Positions 10,065-18,602 are shown, numbered from the stretch's first letter. The stretch is 64,000 nt of DNA from Kitasatospora paranensis (GCF_039544005.1 NZ_BAABKV010000001.1:2604001-2668000); one strand, 5' to 3'. Notes: generated by a model from the letters alone, not told the origin. A program made the numbers and translations.

Positions 10065-10694
10065 TCAGCGCAGCGGCCCGTCGCCGGGCGCCTCCTGGTA
10101 GGAGTAGCGCTGCTCGGCCCACGGGTCGGCGAGGTTGTGGTAGCCGCGCTCCTCCCAGAAACCGCGCCGGTCGGCCCGCATGTACTCGACCGCGCGGACC
10201 CACTTGGGGCCCTTCCAGGCGTACAGGTGCGGGACGACCAGGCGCACCGGGAAGCCGTGCTCGACGGTGAGGGGCGCGCCGTTGCGGTGGGTGGCGAACA
10301 CCGTCTGCGGGTCGGCGAAGTCGGTGAGCCGCAGGTTGGCGCTGTAGCCGTACTCGGCCCAGACCATGACGTGGGTGACGCCGGGGGCCGGCGGGACGAG
10401 GTCGAGGACGGTCTTGGCGGCGACGCCGCCCCACTCGTTGCCGAGCATCGAGAACCTGGTGACGCAGTGCAGGTCGCCGCGGACGGTGACCCGGGGCAGG
10501 GTGTGGAACGCCTCGAAGTCCCAGCTGTGCTTCTCCGCGTCGGCGGTGGCGCCGAACACCTGGAAGTCCCAGCTCTGCGGCTTGAAGCGGGGCACCGGGC
10601 CGTAGTGCAGCACCGGCCAGCCGCGCTGGGTGCGCTGGCCCGGCGGGAGCCGAGGGTCGGGCGGCTGCGGCGGTTCCGTTTCGTGCTGACCCAT
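10065..10694 (-). CDS. Sulfite-oxidase-like molybdopterin oxidoreductase
   Basis: The 209-residue protein has the molybdopterin-binding fold of the sulfite oxidase/YedY family. The conserved Cys77 in DLHCVTRFSML is the likely Mo ligand. It is followed by WGGVAAKTVL, VWAEYGYSANL and the C-terminal WKGPKWVRAVEYM block. It has no Tat or Sec signal, so it probably works in the cytoplasm, unlike YedY. It is a stand-alone gene converging on the kinase. The electron acceptor and substrate are not evident. The ATG at 10694 begins an N-terminal Pro-rich tail; longer frames upstream look like noise. Confidence 0.85.
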   Translation of the reverse strand: MGQHETEPPQPPDPRLPPGQRTQRGWPVLHYGPVPRFKPQSWDFQVFGATADAEKHSWDFEAFHTLPRVTVRGDLHCVTRFSMLGNEWGGVAAKTVLDLVPPAPGVTHVMVWAEYGYSANLRLTDFADPQTVFATHRNGAPLTVEHGFPVRLVVPHLYAWKGPKWVRAVEYMRADRRGFWEERGYHNLADPWAEQRYSYQEAPGDGPLR

Positions 10695-10881
10695 GTCCCC
10701 ATGGTCGCAGACGGCGGCCGCCACGCGATGCGCGCCCCTCGCGCACGCCCCCTTCACAGCTCGGATACATCGGCAAATCGGACAATCCGCCATATGTGCG
10801 GGTAAGCGTGAACTTACTGGAAAATTGCGCCGTTCCGGTGCCACGATGCCGTCAGGCGAAGGACGGACAGGAAGGCGCACC

Positions 10882-11361
10882 ATGCAGGGCGACCCCGAGG
10901 TCATCGAATTCCTCAACGAGCAGCTCACCGCCGAGCTCACGGCCATCAACCAGTACTTCCTGCACGCCAAGATGCAGGAGAACTTCGGGTGGACGAAGCT
11001 CGCGAAGTACACCCGGCACGAGTCCTTCGACGAGATGAAGCACGCCGAGGTGCTGACCGACCGGATCCTGTTCCTGGACGGCCTGCCCAACTACCAGCGG
11101 CTCTTCCACGTCCGCATCGGCCAGACGGTCAAGGAGATGTTCGAGGCCGACCGGCAGGTCGAGGTCGAGGCCATCGACCGGCTGCGCCGCGGCATCGTGG
11201 TGATGCGCGCCAAGAACGACGTCACCTCGGCCAACATCTTCGAGGCGATCCTGGCCGACGAGGAGCACCACATCGACTACCTCGACACCCAGCTGGAACT
11301 GCTGGAGAAGCTCGGGGAGCCGCTGTACCTCGCCCAGCTCATCGAGCAGCCGGAGTCCTGA
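10882..11361 (+). CDS. bfr: Bacterioferritin
   Basis: Bfr is a haem-containing iron-storage nanocage. The 159-residue product keeps every diiron ligand at the canonical position: Glu18, Glu51, His54, Glu94, Glu127 and His130. It also has the haem-axial Met52. A GGAAGG ribosome-binding site lies before the ATG. The spacer upstream is AT-rich for this genome (around 10795-10830) and should hold the promoter. It converges on bfd, the ferredoxin that releases iron from Bfr, with only 15 bases between the two stops. The two genes therefore respond from opposite promoters. Confidence 0.97.
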   Translation: MQGDPEVIEFLNEQLTAELTAINQYFLHAKMQENFGWTKLAKYTRHESFDEMKHAEVLTDRILFLDGLPNYQRLFHVRIGQTVKEMFEADRQVEVEAIDRLRRGIVVMRAKNDVTSANIFEAILADEEHHIDYLDTQLELLEKLGEPLYLAQLIEQPES

Positions 11362-11376
11362 CCGCGGCTGCGGCCG

Positions 11377-11616
11377 CTACGCGGCCCTGGCCTGCTCCGC
11401 CGCGGGCTCGGCCAGCCCGAGCTTCGCGGCCAGGCGGTGTGTCGGGCACGGGCGGGCCCCGTGCTCCCCGAGCAGGGCCTGGATCCGGCGGACGCACGAC
11501 CCGCAGTCCGTGCCGGCCTTGCAGCCCTGGGCTATCTGCCGGGGCGTCGAGGCGCCGCCGTCGATCTCCTGCTTCACCTGGGCCTCGGTGACCGCATGGC
11601 ACATGCAGACGTACAT
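11377..11616 (-). CDS. bfd: Bacterioferritin-associated ferredoxin
   Basis: This 79-residue [2Fe-2S] protein of the Bfd/Fer2_BFD type has cluster cysteines at positions 4, 6, 38 and 41 (YVCMCH and GTDCGSC). Bfd reduces the haem of bacterioferritin to mobilise stored ferric iron when iron is scarce. An AGGAG site precedes the ATG by 8 bases. A sequence resembling the actinobacterial iron box lies 26-44 bases upstream, fitting induction by iron starvation. It is opposite to and convergent with bfr. Confidence 0.93.
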   Translation of the reverse strand: MYVCMCHAVTEAQVKQEIDGGASTPRQIAQGCKAGTDCGSCVRRIQALLGEHGARPCPTHRLAAKLGLAEPAAEQARAA

Positions 11617-11641
11617 TGCAGTGTCTCCTGAGGTCGCGCGG

Positions 11642-11660
11642 TCTACTGAGCCTTACCTTA
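11642..11660 (-). promoter_or_regulatory. Candidate DmdR1/IdeR iron box upstream of bfd
   Basis: On the bfd strand the 19 bases read TAAGGTAAGGCTCAGTAGA. The recalled actinobacterial iron-box consensus is TTAGGTTAGGCTCACCTAA. I count 13 of 19 matches, with the left half nearly perfect and the right half weak. Its position just upstream of bfd suits an iron-dependent repressor. The weak right half keeps this tentative. Confidence 0.5.
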
Positions 11661-11680
11661 CCTGGACATCCACGCATGCA

Positions 11681-11714
11681 GAAGGCCCCTCCGCCGGACG
11701 GCGGAGGGGCCTTC
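11681..11714 (-). terminator. Terminator after DAHP synthase
   Basis: A perfect 15-bp stem (11681-11695 with 11700-11714) closes a 4-base GGAC loop. It lies 40 bases downstream of the DAHP synthase stop and before the bfd promoter. It should stop transcripts from the aromatic gene from running into bfd. Confidence 0.85.
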
Positions 11715-11753
11715 GTCACAATCGGTCCGGACACGGCCCGGGGGCCGGGCCGG

Positions 11754-13103
11754 TCAGTGGCTGCGGTACATCTCCGCGACCAGGAACGCCAGGTCCAGCG
11801 ACTGGCTGCGGTTGAGGCGCGGGTCGCAGGCCGTCTCGTAGCGCTGGTGCAGGTCGTCGACCAGCACCTCGTCGCCGCCGCCGACGCACTCGGTGACGTC
11901 GTCGCCGGTCAGCTCCACGTGGATGCCGCCCGGGTGGGTGCCCAGGCCGCGGTGCACCTCGAAGAAGCCCTTGACCTCGTCCAGGACGTCGTCGAAGCTG
12001 CGGGTCTTGTGGCCGCTGGAGGCCTCGAAGGTGTTGCCGTGCATCGGGTCGCAGATCCACACGACCTGGGCACCGGAGGCGGTGACCTTCTCCACCAGGT
12101 TGGGCAGGTGCTCGCGGATCTTGCCCGCACCCATCCGGGTGATGAAGGTGAGCCGGCCGGGCTCGCGGTCCGGGTCGAGGCGGTCGATCAGGGTGAGCGC
12201 CTCGTCGACCGTGGTGGTCGGGCCGAGCTTCACGCCGATCGGGTTGCGGACCTTCGAGGCGAACTCGATGTGCGCGTGGTCCAGCTGCCGGGTGCGCTCG
12301 CCGATCCAGACCATGTGGCCGGAGACGTCGTACAGGTCGCCCGTCCGCGAGTCGGTGCGGGTCAGCGCCGTCTCGTAGTCCAGGATCAGCGCCTCGTGCG
12401 AGGAGTAGAACTCCACCGTCCGGAACTCCTCCGGGGCGACCCCGCAGGCGTTCATGAAGGCCAGCGCGTTGTCGATCTCCCGGGCCAGCTTCTCGTACCG
12501 CTGGCCGGAGGGCGAGTTGCGCACGAAGTCCTGGTTCCAGGCGTGCACCTGCCGCAGGTCGGCGTAGCCACCGGTGGTGAAGGCCCGCACCAGGTTGAGC
12601 GTCGCGGCGGACGCGTTGTACATCCGCTTCAGGCGCTCCGGGTCCGGGATCCGGGACTCCGGCGTGAACTCGAAGCCGTTCACCGAGTCGCCGCGGTAGA
12701 CCGGAAGGGTCACACCGTCGCGGGTCTCGGTCGACTTGGAGCGCGGCTTGGAGTACTGGCCGGCGATCCGCCCGACCTTGACCACCGGCACCGAGGCGGC
12801 GTACGTGAGCACGGCCGCCATCTGCAGCAGGGTCTTCAGCTTGTTGCGGATCTGCTCGGCGGACACGCCGTCGAAGGCCTCGGCACAGTCACCGCCCTGG
12901 AGCAGGAAGGCCTCACCGCGGGCGACGGCACCGAGCCGGGCGCGCAGCTGGTCGCACTCGCCGGCGAAGACGAGCGGCGGATACGAGGCGAGGTCCGCAA
13001 GGGTCTTGCGCAGTGCCTCTTGGTCCGGCCATTCGGGCTGCTGCGCCGCGGGCAGGGACTGCCAGGAGTGGCCTGTCCCGTTGGTCTCAGTTGTCACGGT
13101 CAC
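11754..13103 (-). CDS. Class II 3-deoxy-7-phosphoheptulonate (DAHP) synthase
   Basis: This enzyme carries out the first step of the shikimate pathway, joining PEP and erythrose 4-phosphate. The 449-residue product is of the plant-like class II (AroA-II) type. It shows PPLVFAGECDQLR, LLQGGDCAEAF, VKVGRIAGQYSKPRS, GHMVWIGERTRQ, KLGPTTT and WICDPMHGNT. The Cys in GECDQ and the metal-site residues in these blocks are conserved. The GTG at 13103 (MTVTTETNG) matches the start I recall for Streptomyces homologues. It is divergent from the trp leader, so two aromatic-pathway genes share one 118-base control region. The same gene sits here in mycobacteria (aroG, Rv2178c). Confidence 0.96.
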   Translation of the reverse strand: MTVTTETNGTGHSWQSLPAAQQPEWPDQEALRKTLADLASYPPLVFAGECDQLRARLGAVARGEAFLLQGGDCAEAFDGVSAEQIRNKLKTLLQMAAVLTYAASVPVVKVGRIAGQYSKPRSKSTETRDGVTLPVYRGDSVNGFEFTPESRIPDPERLKRMYNASAATLNLVRAFTTGGYADLRQVHAWNQDFVRNSPSGQRYEKLAREIDNALAFMNACGVAPEEFRTVEFYSSHEALILDYETALTRTDSRTGDLYDVSGHMVWIGERTRQLDHAHIEFASKVRNPIGVKLGPTTTVDEALTLIDRLDPDREPGRLTFITRMGAGKIREHLPNLVEKVTASGAQVVWICDPMHGNTFEASSGHKTRSFDDVLDEVKGFFEVHRGLGTHPGGIHVELTGDDVTECVGGGDEVLVDDLHQRYETACDPRLNRSQSLDLAFLVAEMYRSH

Positions 13104-13187
13104 GCAGCCAAGGCTACGGGGTGTCACAAGCGAATTGTGCCCGCCGCCCGATGGGTGAGACGGTCCGTGGACATTTCGGTGAGCGAC

Positions 13188-13215
13188 TTCACACCCCCGG
13201 GCCATGCGCTACGGT
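13188..13215 (+). promoter_or_regulatory. Promoter of the trp leader
   Basis: TTCACA (13188-13193) and TACGGT (13210-13215) are separated by 16 bases. The trpL ATG starts 6 bases after the -10 box, so transcription should begin at or next to the A of the start codon and the leader mRNA is leaderless. Confidence 0.6.
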
Positions 13216-13221
13216 GGTCCC

Positions 13222-13296
13222 ATGACCGCGCCGCACACCTTCTCCTGGTGGTGGGCCAGCCCGATGGGCGGCCCACAGTTCGCGCGTCCCCAGTAG
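13222..13296 (+). CDS. trpL: Tryptophan leader peptide
   Basis: A 24-codon frame with ATG and TAG encodes MTAPHTFSWWWASPMGGPQ followed by FARPQ. It has three consecutive Trp codons (TGGTGGTGG at codons 9-11), far above chance for so rare an amino acid. It lies 112 bases before the anthranilate synthase start and inside an RNA that can fold into mutually exclusive hairpins. Streptomyces trp operons are known to use such WWW leader peptides. When charged tRNA-Trp is scarce the ribosome should stall on these codons. Confidence 0.92.
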   Translation: MTAPHTFSWWWASPMGGPQFARPQ

Positions 13297-13337
13297 ACGA
13301 CACGACGGCCGCCCCTCGGGGCGGCCGTCGGTGTTTT
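13252..13337 (+). promoter_or_regulatory. Transcription attenuator of the anthranilate synthase gene
   Basis: Three helices can be drawn. Helix 1:2 pairs 13251-13257 with 13270-13276 (7 bp), overlapping the end of trpL just after the Trp codons. Helix 2:3 (antiterminator) pairs 13266-13273 with 13307-13314 (8 bp). Helix 3:4 (terminator) is a perfect 13-bp stem, 13303-13315 with 13318-13330, followed by GTGTTTT. Helix 2:3 uses the same bases as both others. A ribosome stalled at the Trp codons would block 1:2, allow 2:3 and prevent termination. This is the classic trp layout. Confidence 0.9.
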
Positions 13338-13408
13338 CGGACAACGGACGACCTCCCCGGGCACAGCGACCTCCTCCTCGCACGCCGACCCGGAAGGACC
13401 GCCGTACC

Positions 13409-15345
13409 GTGACCACCCCCGCCGATCTGCTCGCCCGCCTCGCCGCCCCCGGCGCCCCGGCCTTCGCCCTGCTGCACCGCCGCGCCCCCGGCTCGCCACC
13501 GACACCGTCGAGGTCCTGGTCGGGACGGTCGGTGCGTACGACACCCTCGCCGAGCTGCCGGTGCGCAGCGGCCTGCCGGCCGGCGGCCCCCGGCACGACC
13601 TGCTCGCCCTCGTCCCGTACCGGCAGATCCGCGAGCGGGGCTTCGACGCCCACGACGACGGGACGCCGCTGCAGGCGCTGGAGATCGACGAGCAGTACGC
13701 CTTCCCGCTCGCCGAGGTGCTGCCCGCGCTGCCGCAGCGGCGGGTGGCCCTGGACGGCGGCACCTTCGACATCGACGACGAACGCTATGCGGGGATCGTC
13801 CGCCGGGTGATCGAGGACGAGATCGGACGCGGCGAGGGCGCCAACTTCGTGATCCGCCGCGACTTCCGCGGCCGCCTGGACGGCTTCGACACCGGCCTGG
13901 CCCTGACCCTGTTCCGCCGACTGCTGGAGCAGGAGCGCGGCGCGTACTGGACCTTCCTGGTGCACACCGGCGAGCGGGTGCTGGTCGGCGCCTCCCCGGA
14001 GGTGCACGTCCGGCAGTCCGGCGGCACCGTGGTGATGAACCCGATCTCCGGCACCTACCGGCACCCGGCCGGCGGCCCGACCCTCGACTCGCTGCTGGAG
14101 TTCCTGCACGACCCCAAGGAGCTGGAGGAGCTCACCATGGTGGTCGACGAGGAACTCAAGATGATGTGCACCGTCGGCGACCTCGGCGGCCAGGTGCTGG
14201 GCCCCCGCCTCAAGGAGATGGCCCACCTCGCCCACACCGAGTACGAGCTGCGCGGCCGGACCTCGCTGGACGTCCGGGAGGTGCTGAAGGAGACCATGTT
14301 CGCGGCCACCGTCACCGGCAGCCCGGTGCAGAACGCCACCCGCGTCATCCACCGCTACGAGGGCTCCGGGCGCGGCTACTACTCCGGCGCCCTCGCACTG
14401 ATCGGCCGCTCCGCCAGCGGCGGCCAGCAGCTCGACTCCCCCATCTGCATCCGGGCCGCGGACATCGCCCCGGCCACCGGCGAGCTGGTCGTCCGGGTCG
14501 GCGCCACCCTCGTCCGGCACTCCGACCCGCACTCCGAGGTCGCCGAGACGCACGCCAAGGCGGCCGGGGTGCTCACCGCGATCGGCGCCCTGGACGCCCC
14601 CGCCCGCACCTCCGACCGGGGCGAGGGCCCGCGCCTCGCCGACGACCACCGGGTGCAGGCGGCGCTGGACGCCCGCCGGGCGAACCTGGCGCCGTTCTGG
14701 CTGCGGATGCAGCAGCCGGCGGCCGCCGGCCCCGGCCCGGAGAGCCTGGTCGTCGACGGCGAGGACACCTTCACCTCGATGCTGGCCCACCTGCTGACCT
14801 CGCTCGGCCACCGGGTCACCGTGCTCCGCTACGACACCCCCGGGCTGCGGGAGAGGGTCGCGGCGCACACCGGCCCGCTGGTGCTGGGCCCCGGCCCGGG
14901 CGACCCGGCCGACCCGGACGACGCCAAGATGGCGGTGCTGCGGCCGATCGTGGCCGACGCGCTGGCCGGCGTCCGCTCGGGCACCCGCACCGCCCCGCTG
15001 CTCGCGGTCTGCCTCAGCCACCAGCTGCTCTCGGCCCAGCTCGGGCTGCCGCTGGCCCGCAAGGCCGTCCCGTACCAGGGCGCGCAGGAGCAGATCGACC
15101 TGTTCGGCGAGCGGCACACCGTCGGCTTCTACAACACGTTCACGGCGCGCTGCGACGACGCGGCCGCCGAACGGCTGGCCGCCGAGGGCGTCGAGGTGTC
15201 CCGCGACCCGCTGACCGGCGACGTCCACGCCCTGCGCGGGCCCGGCTTCGCGGCGCTCCAGTTCCACCCCGAGTCGGTGCTGACCCGCGACGGCATCGGC
15301 ATCGTGTCCGGCCTCCTCCAGACCCCGGCCGCCCTGCACGGCTGA
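13409..15345 (+). CDS. trpE: Fused anthranilate synthase, TrpE-TrpG type (frame broken by one missing base)
   Basis: This gene converts chorismate to anthranilate. The N-terminal 430 or so residues are a chorismate-binding TrpE domain, with RRDFRGRLDGF, MNPISGTYRHPAG, DEELKMMCTVG and GYYSGALALIG. The rest is a glutamine amidotransferase with the nucleophile Cys in AVCLSHQ and the His/Glu pair in FHPES. The first 26 codons from GTG 13409 are in another frame. The gene needs one base near 13485-13491 (C5/G2 run), giving 645 residues. The fused order resembles PhzE and ADIC synthases. The tryptophan attenuator in front shows that this copy serves, or at least responds to, tryptophan supply. Confidence 0.9.
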
Positions 15346-15353
15346 CCGACCCC

Positions 15354-15387
15354 GCCCTCCGGCCAGGCCCCCACCGGGCCGGAGGGC
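15354..15387 (+). terminator. Terminator after trpE
   Basis: An 11-bp stem, 15354-15364 with 15377-15387, closes a 12-base loop 8 bases after the stop codon. No T-run follows, which is usual for high-GC actinobacteria. Confidence 0.7.
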
Positions 15388-15553
15388 GCGCCGGTGTCGA
15401 AAGCCCGGGACGACCGGGCGGAGCGGGGGAACCGGGCGGACGGGAGAGGCAGGGCAGCCGCCCTGCCGCCGCGCGCAGTTCCCCGCGCCCCTGGTGGTGA
15501 GCCCCCCACGGGAAGCTCGCGCCCCGAGCCGAAGGGCGCGCCGGTGCCGAAAG
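15385..15553. repeat. Intergenic direct repeat and common Streptomyces spacer motif
   Basis: The 19-mer GGCGCGCCGGTGTCGAAAG at 15385-15403 recurs at 15535-15553 with one mismatch, 150 bases apart. Between them, about 15472-15490, lies CGCGCAGTTCCCCGCGCCCC, a short motif I recall as widespread in Streptomyces intergenic DNA. No reading frame with coding character lies in this 320-base gap. It looks like mosaic repeat sequence. Confidence 0.6.
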
Positions 15554-15623
15554 GGAGGCGCGAGGGAGCGACGCAGGAGCGACGGAGCAACGACCGTCGA
15601 CGCCGGGTTCGAGCGCCCGGAGG

Positions 15624-15663
15624 CGAGCGGGCGACAACACAGCCGAGCGGGCGACAACATAGC
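15624..15663. repeat. Two tandem 20-bp repeats just past the response-regulator stop
   Basis: CGAGCGGGCGACAACACAGC (15624-15643) is followed immediately by a copy differing at one base (15644-15663). They end 3 bases before the stop codon of the response-regulator gene, so they lie in its 3' untranslated region. Their role is unknown. Confidence 0.75.
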
Positions 15664-15666
15664 CGC

Positions 15667-16329
15667 CTACAACTCGTCGTCCAGGCCCTGTTCGATGGCG
15701 TAGCGGACGAGTTCGACGCGGTTGTGCAGCTGGAGTTTGCCCAGGGTGTTCTGCACGTGGTTCTGCACGGTGCGGTGGGACAGCACCAGCCGGTCGGCGA
15801 TCTGCCGGTACGACAGGCCCTTGGCGACCAGCCGCAGCACCTCGGTCTCCCGGGCCGTCAGCTGCGGCGCGGCAGGGGCGGCCGGGGCGGTGGGTTCGGC
15901 CGCCAGCCGGCGGAACTCGCCGAGGACGAGGCCGGCCAGGCCGGGGGTGAAGACGGGGTCGCCGAGCGCGGTGCGGCGTACGGCGTCGATCAGCTCCTCC
16001 CGCCCGGCGGACTTCACCAGGTACCCGGTGGCGCCGGACTTCACCGCCTCCAGGACGTCCGCGTGCTCGCCACTCGCCGACAGCACCAGCACCCGGGTGG
16101 CGGGGTCGTGCGCCACGATCCGGCGGCAGGCCTCGACGCCGGGCAGGGCGGGCAGGTTGAGGTCGAGGACGACGACCTGCGGGGTGACGGCCTGGGCGCG
16201 GCGCACCGCCTCCTCGCCGTCCCCGGCGGTGGCGACGACCGCGAACCCGGCCTCCGCGAGGTCCCGCGAGACGGCGTCGCGCCACATCGGGTGGTCGTCG
16301 ACCACCATCACCCGTACCTGATCCGGCAT
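15667..16329 (-). CDS. NarL/LuxR-type response regulator
   Basis: The 220-residue protein has a receiver domain (acidic Asp11 and Asp12, phospho-acceptor Asp56, Lys106 in YLVKSA). An Ala/Pro linker leads to a C-terminal LuxR-type helix-turn-helix (TARETEVLRLVAKGLSYRQI onwards). It partners the histidine kinase whose stop overlaps its start by one base (TGATG), so the pair is translationally coupled. By gene order it corresponds to the pair I recall as MacRS (SCO2120-2121) of S. coelicolor, which affects morphogenesis. That identification rests on position and family only. I did not find the recalled MacR box (TGAGTAC with its inverted copy) in this window. Confidence 0.92.
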   Translation of the reverse strand: MPDQVRVMVVDDHPMWRDAVSRDLAEAGFAVVATAGDGEEAVRRAQAVTPQVVVLDLNLPALPGVEACRRIVAHDPATRVLVLSASGEHADVLEAVKSGATGYLVKSAGREELIDAVRRTALGDPVFTPGLAGLVLGEFRRLAAEPTAPAAPAAPQLTARETEVLRLVAKGLSYRQIADRLVLSHRTVQNHVQNTLGKLQLHNRVELVRYAIEQGLDDEL

Positions 16330-17540
16330 CAGTTCCCCTTCCTGGGCACGCGCAGCTCCACCTCGACGCCCTCGCCCGGGGCCGAGTACAGCTCCGCGGT
16401 GCCGCCGAGGTCGCGCAGCCGGCCGCGGATGGACTGGGAGACGCCGAGCCGGCCAGCCTGCTCCGCCTCGCCGAGGCGGTCGGCCGGGAAGCCGGCGCCG
16501 TCGTCGCGGATCGACACCGTGACGGCGTCCGGCTCGTCCTCGACGAGGATCCACGCCCGGGCGCCCTCCCCGGCGTGCCGGCGGACGTTGTCGACGGCGG
16601 CGCCGACCGCGGCGGCGACCTCGGCGGCGGCCCGGGCCGGGAGCAGCACCGGGGTGCCGGGGGCGGAGACGGTGATCCGCTCGTCCGCGTGGGCGCGGAC
16701 CAGCTGCGCGAGGTCCTGGTCGGCGCCGTCGCCGTCGGCCGCACCGGCGGGCACCGCGAGCACCGGGCCGGTGGTCATCAGGGCGCGCAGCAGGCGTTCC
16801 TGTTCGGCGGCGAGCCGGCCGAGCTCGCCGGGGCCGGCCGGGTCGCCGTCCCGGCGCTGGACGAGGGCGAGCACCTGCAGCACGCCGTCGTGGATGTCCC
16901 GGGACAGCCGCTCCCGCTCCCGGGTCGCGGCCTCCACCTGCAGGGCCCGGGTGAGCACCGCCTCGCTGGCGCGGGCGAGTTCGACGACGTAGCCGATGGC
17001 GCAGCCGGCCACCATGAGCAGCACGATGTTGTGCAGGTTGTCGGGGGTGATGCCGCCGTGGCCGAGGATGTTGGCGAGCCCGATGACGGTGGCGGCGAGG
17101 GCCGCGGGCTTCCAGCCGCCCTTTCCGGCGAAGCCGAGCACGGTGCCGGCGGCCCAGATGGTCGGCAGGGTGGGGGCGCCGCCGTGGATCCGGGCGGGGG
17201 CGTCGATGGCGCCGCTCATCACGATGCCGGTGACGGCCGCCGCCAGGTCGAACCCGAGGACGTACCAGGTGCAGCGCTGCGGGCCGGCGAAGGCCCGGGT
17301 GGAGGCGAGGGTCCACAGGGTGAGCGCGCCGAGGTAGATCCAGCCGGTGACGGGGTGGCGGAACTCCAGGTAGGAGTCGAAGTAGCGCAGGACGGCGTAG
17401 GCGAGGGCGAGGACCCTGAAGTAGCCGATGGCGCGCCACAGCGGCATCTCGACCGACATGCCGCCGGCCGTGAGGGCGCCGCCGCGCAGCGCCACCGTGC
17501 CGCCGATCCGGGCGAGCCCGGTTCTGTGGTCCTCCGCCAT
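16329..17540 (-). CDS. NarL-family sensor histidine kinase
   Basis: This 403-residue membrane kinase has about five or six hydrophobic segments in residues 35-190. Next comes the HisKA_3 dimerisation motif RLSRDIHDGVLQVLAL with the phosphorylatable His217. The HATPase domain carries AAVDNVRRHAG (N box) and RDDGAGFP (G box). No PAS, HAMP or large extracellular domain is seen, so the signal is probably read in or near the membrane. It is the first gene of a two-gene operon with the response regulator. The ATG at 17540 was used. The short gap to the acyltransferase stop-side gene upstream on the same strand could allow read-through. Confidence 0.92.
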   Translation of the reverse strand: MAEDHRTGLARIGGTVALRGGALTAGGMSVEMPLWRAIGYFRVLALAYAVLRYFDSYLEFRHPVTGWIYLGALTLWTLASTRAFAGPQRCTWYVLGFDLAAAVTGIVMSGAIDAPARIHGGAPTLPTIWAAGTVLGFAGKGGWKPAALAATVIGLANILGHGGITPDNLHNIVLLMVAGCAIGYVVELARASEAVLTRALQVEAATRERERLSRDIHDGVLQVLALVQRRDGDPAGPGELGRLAAEQERLLRALMTTGPVLAVPAGAADGDGADQDLAQLVRAHADERITVSAPGTPVLLPARAAAEVAAAVGAAVDNVRRHAGEGARAWILVEDEPDAVTVSIRDDGAGFPADRLGEAEQAGRLGVSQSIRGRLRDLGGTAELYSAPGEGVEVELRVPRKGN

Positions 17541-17567
17541 CCCCGTGTCCCCCCTGCGCCCGCCGGG

Positions 17568-18422
17568 CTACTCGTCCCCGGTGGCCTTGTCGTCGCCGGC
17601 CGTGGGCTCGGCGCTCTCGCCCCGCGGTCCGCCCTCGGCCTCCTCGGCCTCCTTCTGGGCGGCGCGCTCGGCCTCCTTCTGGGCGGCCTTCTCGGCCTTC
17701 TGCTCGGCCCGGCGCTCGGCGTCGGCCCGCTTCTTGTCCTCGGTGATCTGGCGCTTGGCGGCGGTCGCGTAGATGTCGACGTACTCCTGGCCGGAGAGCC
17801 GCATGATCTCGTACATCACCTCGTCGGTGACCGACCGGAGGATGAAGCGGTCGTTCTCCATGCCCTGGTAGCGGGAGAAGTCGAGCGGGCGGCCGATCCG
17901 GATGCCGGGGCGGATGCCGAAGTTGGGCACGACCTGGCCGGGCGGCTGCACCTTCTCGGTGTCGATCATGGCGACCGGGATGACCGGGGCGCCGGTCTGC
18001 AGGGCGACGCGGGCCAGGCCGCCGACCTTGCCGCGGTAGAGCTTGCCGTCGGGCGAACGGGTGCCCTCGGGATAGACGCCGAAGAGCTCGCCGCGCTCGA
18101 TGACCGCGATCGCGCTGCGGATCGCCGCCTCGCCCGCGCCGCGCGCGCCGGAGCGGTCGACCGGCAGCTGGCCGACGCCCTTGAAGAAGGCCGCGGTCAA
18201 CTTGCCCTTGAGGCCGGGCGTGTTGAAGTACTCGGCCTTGGCGATGAAGGTGACGCGGCGCTTGATGAGCGCGGGGAAGAAGAAGGAGTCCGAGAAGGAG
18301 AGGTGGTTGCTCGCGATGATCGCGGCCCCCTCGTCGGGGATGTTCTCCTCGCCCTCCATCCACGGCCGGAAGAAGATCCGCAGCAATGGCGCGACGATCA
18401 TCTTCATGATGCGGTAGAACAA
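17568..18422 (-). CDS. 1-acyl-sn-glycerol-3-phosphate acyltransferase family protein
   Basis: This PlsC-type enzyme esterifies lysophosphatidate or related lipids at the inner membrane. The 284-residue product has the catalytic NHX4D motif (His40 and Asp45 in SNHLSFSD), the EGTRS block that binds the phosphate, and GAPVIPVAMID. A Lys/Glu/Ala-rich charged tail (about residues 235-284) is unusual for the family and probably helical. The start was set at TTG 18422 because AGGAGG lies 6 bases upstream. In-frame ATGs further in would cut the first membrane helix. It corresponds in order to Rv2182c near the phosphatidylinositol-mannoside genes of mycobacteria. Confidence 0.9.
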   Translation of the reverse strand: MFYRIMKMIVAPLLRIFFRPWMEGEENIPDEGAAIIASNHLSFSDSFFFPALIKRRVTFIAKAEYFNTPGLKGKLTAAFFKGVGQLPVDRSGARGAGEAAIRSAIAVIERGELFGVYPEGTRSPDGKLYRGKVGGLARVALQTGAPVIPVAMIDTEKVQPPGQVVPNFGIRPGIRIGRPLDFSRYQGMENDRFILRSVTDEVMYEIMRLSGQEYVDIYATAAKRQITEDKKRADAERRAEQKAEKAAQKEAERAAQKEAEEAEGGPRGESAEPTAGDDKATGDE

Positions 18423-18602
18423 CCCGGGCCTCCTGTTGTGCGGACCGGTCGATCCTAATGCCCAGGGGCCCCGCCGCGTGCACCGGCGGGTCCGCTGCCG
18501 GGCCCGCCGGGCCCTGTACGGGAGCGGCGTGCCCGTGGGACGATGCCGCCCCGGGTACCGGCGAGTAGGCCTGCCCGGGCGTGGACGCGAAGGAGCCTGC
18601 CG

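Noticed and set aside
15667..17540. MacR operator sites in the window
   Set aside because: I looked for the recalled TGAGTAC inverted repeat and found no intact copy. The MacRS assignment therefore rests on family and position only.
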